Origin: Macrotrachela quadricornifera
Taxonomy: Eukaryota; Rotifera; Eurotatoria; Philodinida; Philodinidae
DNA: 64,000 nt
Assembly (NCBI GenBank): GCA_022393335.1
Contig: JAJEKB010018934.1
Coordinates: forward strand, 1-64,000
Direction: 5' to 3'
The position numbers and the translations under genes are program-made. Below are positions 56,001-64,000 of this stretch, piece by piece. Numbering within the stretch: position 1 is the first letter of the stretch; every line of letters starts with the position of its first letter. The notes under the pieces are model-generated. The model searched no databases, was not told where the DNA came from, and saw only the letters and a program-made list of their open reading frames with translations.

Positions 56001-59000
56001 ATATAAATCTATTTTAAAATAATACATATTTATTATATAGATGTGAATATTTCTATACTTCATATTGTGGATATCGATCAGCTTTAACTTCAGCACTATC
56101 ATTAATATTGGAAATACCCAAAATTGAACGAATATTTGCTTATAAATAAAAACATTAAAATATTTTTCTTTTTTTCTTGTATTTTTGAAATACCTTTTCG
56201 AATAATTGGATGTAAACTATCATCATCATCTAAATAAAATTTATTTCAAATAAATTTAATATACAATCAAATATTTCTTACTTTTACATAATGATTTATC
56301 AACAATAATTTGACGTGTTTGTTTATGTATTAAAATAAACGATCGTTCTGATGTAATTATTTCTTGCTTTCGATCTAATATTCGATAGAATGCATAACCT
56401 TCAGTTAGAATCTAATTACGAATAAATATTTAAATTTAGATTTTTATTCAAAATATTATTTACTAGATTAACTGCTTTTCGTCGACAAATTTCGGCAATT
56501 GTCATTTCTTCGGGTACATCAAACCAATCAAAACGTACATGAATTTTATTTGCAATAATTGTTGATATCTTTGAAGATTATTTTATATTATATTGAATAG
56601 ATACCTCTTTGTATTTCATCATCTAATACGATTTATTAAAAATTAAAATATACAATAGTGGATTAAAGTCTCTGTGCTTTAGAAACTCTCAGTCATTATA
56701 TGTACTGGAGATCTGAAAATTTATGTGTATACACTACATCAAGAATGTAGTTCAGAAATATAATTCTATCATGATTGTTTAAGTACAACGAGATTTATGG
56801 TGGATGACAATGGATAGCAGCTATTTCGTCGTTGATTTTCTTAACTCTGGAGACGATGAGCTTTACAGGTCAGCTAATGGCTTATTGTATAGCGCTGTAT
56901 TTCAATCATACATGCAACTGATTACATTGAAACTAATTGATCTTCTCTACCGTTGATCATTTTACTATGAATCATCTAATGCTCCCTCCGAGATGATAAT
57001 GCAATAGCAATTCAGAAGACGTAGCTGACATGCTCAGAAAAGTTTCGTCCGTAGTTGAACATTTAACTTCTAGGATTCAAACATTTGTTCACGATACTGT
57101 ACCAGAACATTTAGCGTGGAAAACTCTATAATATATTTTAAAAAGGCTTAGTTTATATCCGCACTTTTTGTTTTCAAATTTGATAGAATTGTGTAATCAA
57201 TAAGATTAGTTTTTGATACACATCTTATTATTATATTAGTGGAGCAAGTACTTGTCATTAATAGGTATAATTAATCGCCAAATCGGACGTGTTTATACCG
57301 AGAGGCTTCTTCTCAAATATAAGTACATGCGATCTATATTGGCATTGTTCTTCTACATATGCAATCTAAAGGTGAATGAGTGCTGAGCAGTAGGTTCATT
57401 TTTCCAAGAGACAATACTAGGATGCCTATATATTTCTACACTGAAAGTTTCAGTATAGACAGTTTTCTTTTAAAATAAATCGTATTAAGTCATGAAAAGA
57501 TAAAATACAAAATGTAGTCATTTGTCATAATTCTGTCAATAGCTTACTTTCATTCGTGTTTGTTCAATATGTTCACGCCATTGTAATGCACTACGTAAAT
57601 CATATTTCTTTCTTAAATTAATTAATTCTAAATATACAAAAAAATAAATATATCTGATTTCAATCTATGTTTGATCCTTGTAATTCTATTAATATAATTT
57701 ACCCGAACCAGATTGTAAACTTTCTTGTTCTAAACGTATTTTATCTTCATCTATATTCGATTGATCTAATGTACGAAGTTTTTGTGTAGCATTAAAATGT
57801 CTTCGACGCAATTCATCCTGAATATACGAATAGATTTTGTAAAATGTTTTTTTTTTACATGAAAATTTACCGTTCGTCGAACAGCAATATCATTTTGACG
57901 ACATTTAAAAAATACAAGAAAAAAATAACACATAAATGCAGATATCGACATTTCATCAGCCTGAAAAAATTTAAAGTAAAAATGAATCATTTGTATTTTT
58001 TCTTATAATGATTTACCAAAACAAGATCTTCAGAATTTAAATTTGATTTACAACAAAGAACATCATCAACAATTGCTAAAGCTAAATTTAAACCCCATCT
58101 ATTTAAGAAAATTATTCTTTTCTTTTCTCTTTATTGTATAAAAATAAATCTAACCTATCATTAAGTAAAATTTCAGTTGGAATAAGATTTGGTATAAAAT
58201 AATTTATTAAACTACATAAAACACGTAGATCAGATAGTTCATTTAATTTTGTAAAATTTATTCTTCGTCCTTCTGGAAGTTTCTATAACATAGGAAAAAT
58301 AAATAAGAGAAAATATTTCAAAATAACGAGCGGCCTAGAATAAATTGCATACTTAGTAGTTTTGCTGTAACTCGGTCATTTCGTTTTACTTAAGACTATT
58401 TTTCTTTTAAAGATTCTACTTGAAGTTTCCCGTAAAAATTTATATTTCTTTTAATGTCATGAACTTCAATTATACGCTTAGATAATGAAAAGTAAAGATT
58501 TACAAAAGCCCACATTTTCTCAATACTAAAATCATGATAGACCATCAGAAATATGTGATGATATTAAGTGTTGTTAAGTTTCGTACAATAAATTGATAGT
58601 GCAAAGTAATCAGAAAGACTGGATCTAATCAGTCAGATTGTCCAAAGTTCATTTGAATAAAGACAAGCGTTCAATAAATTAAGTATTAATTAGAACGTAA
58701 AAAAAGAAACGAGTATCATCTCGGAAACTGTTTAGTGGACTCAATATTTCGAGAACATGTGTTCTATTAGTTCTTCCGAATGATCTGAGAGTGCACATTA
58801 CTTACTAATATTCAAACAGCCACAAAAAATTAAGTTTGCAAATATTTTCCGAAAGAGGAAACATTCACAATTCTTTGATTTTGATGATATTTACCATGCT
58901 CAAAATTACTACATATGAACAAGGAATTGTAGTGAAATTAATAAGAAGGATGGTATTGATGAGAAACAAAACATTTCACAGAAAGTAATGGGTTACTTCG

Positions 59001-60357
59001 ATGTCTGTTCTAAAGGCATTATAATATTGATAGTTTTGGATAAAGACACAGTAGATCATGATCGTTATACAGTAGAAGTGTTACCAGTAATCTTAAAATA
59101 TGCGAATAAGATGTTTGGTAATGAATGACTCGATATTTCAACAAGACTATACATATAATCATATACACAGTATCTAACAACAATGATGCTGCTATGTTAA
59201 TTTATCTCATTTAATTGACAAAAATCATTAGCCATCAAACTCAACTGATCTCAATTCTTTGGACTATTCAATATAGAATAAATTTGTTCAATAAATGGAT
59301 TCGAATAAAGTTCAATTAAAATTAACATTATTTGAAGAACTCCAGCGAACTATTTTAAAAAGTTATATTAATAAAAACTGAATAAGTTATACAGAGAGTA
59401 TTAAGTATGCTATTGATTCTAGATCACTCGTTAATAAGAAGAAAAAAAACGTTTATTACTTGTAAAACAAGTTGAATCATTTCAATAACACATTGACTTG
59501 GTTTAGGATATTTCTTAGTAAGATTTCGTTTAGAAAAATTAAGCATTGCTTCAGTTTCAGCAAATTTACCTGGTTTTTTACCAGGCTGTTTTTATAATAA
59601 ATAAATAAAACCTAATTAAAATAAAAGTTTTTTTGTATTTATTCTTACTTGACCTGCTTGATTCATTACATCATCTACAACATCTTTCGTACCAAAACCA
59701 GCCAAAATTGATATATTTTTAGTTGATGTATCAGTTTCGGATGAATGATCACTTGGAATCCACTAAAATTATATTATAAACTATATAATATATAAAATGG
59801 AACAAAAAAAAAGACTTTTAAAATACTTTTAATGGTATTTCTAATAATGTATTAACATCATCTTGAAGAAGAAAATCAATACGTTCCCATAAAAACCAAA
59901 TATCATGTTCAACTAATCGCCAAAGAAGATCAAATACCTAATAAAATTATCTTAATCAAAAAAAAAACCTAAGAAAAATATTAATACAAACATGTTTTGC
60001 ACTTCGAACAGCAAATAAACGAGCATCAACTTGAACATCTTCTGGTATAACTTGACTAAAATAAATGGAATATTATATTATTTTTACTACAAAAAAAAAA
60101 GTATAAATATACTGTTCTTTTAAATGTTTAACAGCCCATTCACATCGTGTTCTTATTTGTTCAGGACTTAATTTTTCAAATGATTGAATTTTTTCTGTTG
60201 TTGTTCCAGTAACACTTTGCAATAACATTTTCATATTTGTACCTTTCATTAAATCTGTTAAAATATTATTAAGACCTTGTTCAAATGGCATTAATCTCAT
60301 ATTTATCCATGATGTAAATCCATGAATACGACTTGAATCAATTTCATTTGTCTCCAT
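53036..60357 (-). CDS. Calponin-homology plus ankyrin-repeat protein
   Basis: Twenty-five exons, all joined in phase, give about 1066 residues. Exons 1-3 (60113-60357, 59992-60055, 59827-59937) form a CH-like domain (FTSWINMRL, LTDLMKGTNMKMLLQSVTG, VFDLLWRLVEHDIWFLWERI). Exons 5-8 (down to 57871) form a second one (CVIEMIQLVLQ, LRVLCSLINYFIPNLIP, WGLNLALAIVDDVLCC, ISAFMCYFF). A charged linker follows (residues about 321-500). Ankyrin repeats occupy about residues 503-977 in two blocks, for example TALHVACKYNH, DGNTPLFCAAERF, GKTPLHRTRD, ETCFHIAARHGHTDILQILF, ETPLFVAARTNNIDAACVLI. The last exon (53036-53304) is charged and ends RLRKR. CH domains bind actin or microtubule partners and ankyrin repeats bind proteins, so a cytoskeletal scaffold is a fair inference. 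I do not recognise an orthologue with this exact architecture. It contains a 15-base microexon at 54519-54533 and three large introns (54703-55435, 56569-57547, 58283-59459). Confidence 0.85.
58325..59433 (+). mobile_element. Decayed Tc1/mariner-type transposon in an intron
   Basis: Inverted ends are TAACGAGCGGCCTAGAATAA on the left and the inverse of a sequence ending TTCTAGATCACTCGTTA on the right, about 36 bp each, with TA at both borders. The length, 1.1 kb, fits a mariner. On the plus strand, antisense to the host gene, transposase remnants can be read: GYFDVCSKGIIILIVLDKD, TVDHDRYTVEVLPVILKYAN, FGNE, then stops, and a broken version of the catalytic WPxNSPDLNPLDYS region near 59230-59275. 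Frameshifts and stops make it inactive. The ends match the foldback element at 661-1432. Confidence 0.8.
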
Positions 60358-60752
60358 TTAAAATTTAATAAAGAAAAAAATTTTTTTAATTAAAAAATTT
60401 TTTTTTCTTTCTTGACAAATCATTCATTTTCATATACTATTACTATAGTAATTCCTCTATAAGAAAAAAATTTGATTGGTTTATTGAAATGCATAATTGA
60501 GTTAAACATAAAAATTTCATTATATTTTCATAATATTTAATATAACTATATTATTTAAATAATATTAAAAAAATAATATTTTTTCCTATTAAATATTTTT
60601 CAAGTGTCAAAACAATAATAATTATTAAAGGCAAGGAGTTACCTATAATCATAATGGCTACTAAGTAGTGGCTATCTCTCTGTCTGTCTATATTTCCATT
60701 TATTTGTATATTAAATTTCGGTGAATCGATCAATAAGATTGATACCGATGTG
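60358..60752. promoter_or_regulatory. Shared upstream region of CH/ankyrin gene and HCF-1
   Basis: The two genes diverge with 395 bp between start codons, so both promoters probably lie here. Most is A/T-rich (60440-60600); the HCF-1 side contains a CTCTCTGTCTGTC pyrimidine tract. No clear TATA box can be assigned. Confidence 0.45.
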
Positions 60753-63700
60753 ATGACAACAAAAGTTCAATGGAAACGTCTTGATACAACTACCGGTCAA
60801 AATCCTAAACCACGACATGGTCATCGAGCAGTAGCTGTCAAAGATTTAATTATTATATTTGGTGGTGGTAATGAAGGTATTGTTGAAGATCTTAATGTTT
60901 ATAATTGTGGTAAAGAAAAAAAGAAACTTTTTATTTGAATATATTTTTTTTTTCGATTCATTTTTAAGCTACAAATCAATGGTTTCAACCATTAGTTAAA
61001 GGTGATATACCAACAGGTTGTGCTGCATTTGGTTTTGCTACTGATGGTTCGAGAATTGTTGTTTTTGGTGGAATGGTTGAATATGGAAAGTATTCAGCAG
61101 ATCTTTGGGAACTTAATCCATTAACATGGCAATGGAAAAAAATTAAACCAAGACCACCAAGAACATCATCATTGCCATGTGCTAGACTTGGTAAATTTTT
61201 TTTGTGTTTTCTATTTTAATTTTAATTTTAATATTATTCAAATTTTTTTTATTTTTATAGGACATACATTTACATATGCTGAAGGAAAATATTATCTTTT
61301 TGCTGGTTTAGCTAATGATAGTAAAGATCCAAAACAAAATGTACCTCGGTAAGAAATAAAATTAAACAAAAAAAAAGATTTTCTTTATATAAATATGATC
61401 TTTAGATATTTAAATGATCTTTATGCACTTGAATATAAAGGTAATAATTATTCATGGGAACAACCAATTATCCATGGTACACAACCAATTGAACGTGAAT
61501 CTCATTCATGTATATCATATCGTGGACAAATTGAAAATCGACCGAAATTAATTATCTATGGTGGAATGAATGGTCATAGATTAGGAGATATGTGGAGTTT
61601 TTATCTTGGTAGATTATTTTATTTTATTTTTCTTCTTTTATTAACATATTGTTTATATATATATATATATTTAAAGATTTTTCACAATGGACACAAATAA
61701 CTGCTAATGGTTTAGCACCACAACCTCGTAGTCTTCATTCAGCTGTTATTCTTGGTCATCGGTTTGTATTATTTTATTTTATTTTCTTTATTGTAAATTT
61801 TGTAATGATTTTTTTACTAGTATGTTTGTATTTGGTGGTTGGGTACCATTAATTTCTTCAGATAAAAATGAACAATTTTCTAATGAAAAAGAATGGAAAT
61901 GTACAAATACATTAGCTTCATTTAACTTAGGTAAAAATAAAAATATAAAAAAAAAAATTAAATAAAAATATCTTTAATATAGAAAATACTACATGGGAAC
62001 TTCTTGGACAAGAATGTCTTGATGATAATGTTCCACGAGCACGTGCTGGTCATTGTGCTGTAGCTGTTAATACAAGAATGTATATTTGGAGTGGAAGAGA
62101 TGGTTATCGAAAAGCTTGGAATAATCAAGTTAGAAAAAAAAATATTTTTCTTTTCTTTTTTTTTATCTATTAAATATTTTATTTCAATAGGTTTGTTGTA
62201 AAGATTTATGGTGTTTAGAAACAGCATGTCCAGGTGAAGCAGAAAAAGTACAATTAGTTAAAGCAGGTATTGCAAATTTAGAAGTATCATGGAATCCTGT
62301 TCTAACTGGTAAATTTATTTAAAAGATATTTTTACTTTTTTTTTTTAATAAAATTTTCATTTTCTTTTTTTTTCTAAAAGCTGATTCATATATTTTACAA
62401 ATTCAACGTTTTGAAGCACCAATTGAACAACCACCTCCTACACCTACACTTACACCACAAACACCAATAAATCCTCCATCTATACCATTACAATCAATAT
62501 CAGCATCATTATTTGCTTCTAAAAGTCCTCAATCAGGTATAACAAAGAAAATTTTTTTTTTTTATTTAAAATAAATATTAAATTTATTTTTAATATTTAG
62601 TTCTTGCATCATTAATTCCAACATTTTCAAATGGTAAATTCGATTAAATTTTTTTTTGGTATACATATCATTTCTATTTAGACCAATCCTCACAACCGTC
62701 AAATTCATCTATTTCTGCAATTTCTGATACTGGTAAATAAAAAAGAAAACAAAACATTTTTTTTTTATTTTTAATTTCTATACAATATAGATACTGCTGC
62801 CGATCAATGTCTTTCACCATCGACACTTCTAAATAAATCTACATCAGATTTACTTTCATTAGCTCATTTATCATCGTCACAAACACCAATTAATTCTCAA
62901 ACATTACCAAATGTATCACAAGTAAATCATCTATTTCGATTTTTATTTTCTAATGAAATTTCTTTTTGTTTTTTTCAGTCTTCGAACAGTACAACAAATT
63001 CATCGATACTCTTTCAAAAACCTATATCGACAAATATTTCTTCACATCCAACGCAAAGTAAATATTTTTACAAAATTTAAATAAAAAAAAATATTCGTTT
63101 TTTTGTTAAAGCTATTCGACCAGCAACATCAACAAATTTTCAATTTGTTAATACAACTTCAAATTCAACTATTCGTCCAATAATTTTTAATCAAAAAGGA
63201 TCAACAACATCAACACAACCACAACTTCTTACTGTTATGCCAGCTGGTGTTCGTGTTCAACAATTAACACCTGTTGGACGTGCTACATCAAATCAACCAA
63301 CAACAATTGTTCGATTAATGTCACCAACAACATCAACTGTTCGATCAGCAACAGGACAACAACAATTTATACAATTAAATACAAATAAACAACAACAACC
63401 ATTAGTTATTAAAGCTATTACAACATCAAATAGACAACAACAACCTATTTTATTAACTACTAATACACAACAAAAAACAATTCTACCTCATACACAACAA
63501 CAAGTTTTAGTTCTTAATCAAAATACATTTAATAATAATCAAGGACAACAGCAACAACAACCAAAATTTACATTGCAAATGACAAATGTAGATAATACTC
63601 ATCAAGAACCGACTAAAGATAATACAATTCCACAACTTGATGGTACTATTGATGATCAAGTAAGAAAATTTTCATTTAATAATAATAATATTCATATTAT

Positions 63701-64000
63701 CAATATATTTATTTATTTTTCTAGCCTCTACAAAATGGTACATCTGGTATGTTTCATAAAAAGAATATTTCAATATAAATATATTCATATATTTAGATAT
63801 ACAAAATTCTTCTAGTCTAATAGAACCACAAACAAATACAACAAATATTGATCCTCAACAGTTATCAAGTAAATTAACAATCAAAAACTTTTTTTTTTAT
63901 TAAAAATTAATAAATTATTTCATAGATAATCATGAAAATCATCAAATAAAACCATCCAATGATTCAAATTTATCAGATAATGATAGTACTGATAATTGGC
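60753..64000 (+). CDS. HCFC1: Host cell factor 1 (N-terminal part, runs off the window)
   Basis: A nuclear chromatin-associated scaffold that links transcription factors to histone-modifying complexes and controls cell-cycle genes. Seventeen exons are visible (first 60753-60909, last from 63926), about 765 residues. The N-terminal kelch propeller covers about residues 1-375: [109 protein letters not shown]. The first half of the split Fn3 module follows ([20 protein letters not shown]). Then comes a long Ser/Thr/Gln/Pro-rich region with a [14 protein letters not shown] segment resembling vertebrate HCF-1. The proteolytic repeats, C-terminal Fn3 and nuclear signal would lie beyond the window. 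The start at 60753 gives [10 protein letters not shown], aligning with the family N-terminus. Introns are short, and several late exons are tiny (22-33 bases). Confidence 0.94.

Overview
This is animal nuclear DNA: AT-rich, intron-dense, with mostly 40-100 bp GT-AG introns, A/T-ending codons, and many poly-A/T runs and inverted-repeat mobile elements. Single-copy metazoan genes (an intermediate filament protein with a lamin tail, epsin, a p24 cargo receptor, RPS3A, GFPT, HCF-1) rule out bacteria, plants and fungi. The compact introns, the TMEM272-like protein and a secreted Cys-rich/Thr-rich protein of a kind I associate with bdelloid rotifers suggest a rotifer or other spiralian. The species is an inference.

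Layout. 1-11.6 kb is gene-poor: a mariner-type foldback element, a fragmentary Cys-rich secreted gene (minus), a 580 bp piggyBac-type MITE with intact TTAA target sites, a hairpin MITE and a second foldback family. 11.7-21.5 kb (minus) holds the intermediate filament gene; its rod and lamin tail lie at 11.7-13.9 kb, and a 1.5 kb low-complexity exon plus a start exon at 19.2-21.5 kb are phase-compatible with being its head. 23.0-37.8 kb is a dense housekeeping block: TMEM272-like (+), ADPRM-type phosphodiesterase (-), epsin (-), TMED4/9-type p24 (-), RPS3A (+) and GFPT (+). TMED and RPS3A diverge from a 340 bp spacer; TMEM272-like and ADPRM converge.

38-53 kb is a repeat-rich segment built from duplicated EF-hand units: two intact genes of about 78 residues (38.9 and 46.5 kb, one using a GC donor), two decayed copies (50.2 and 52.1 kb), and between the decayed copies a fragment resembling the last exon of the neighbouring ankyrin gene. 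Foldback elements fill the space between the first two copies.

53.0-60.4 kb (minus) is a 25-exon gene whose product combines two calponin-homology-like domains with two blocks of ankyrin repeats; one intron contains a decayed mariner whose terminal repeats match the foldback element at the left edge of the window. It diverges from HCF-1 (+), which runs off the right edge. No pathway links the genes as a group; epsin and p24 both serve vesicle traffic, and the rest are general cell functions.

Most exon boundaries were read by hand from GT-AG signals, reading phase and family similarity. No tRNA, rRNA or CRISPR was seen.
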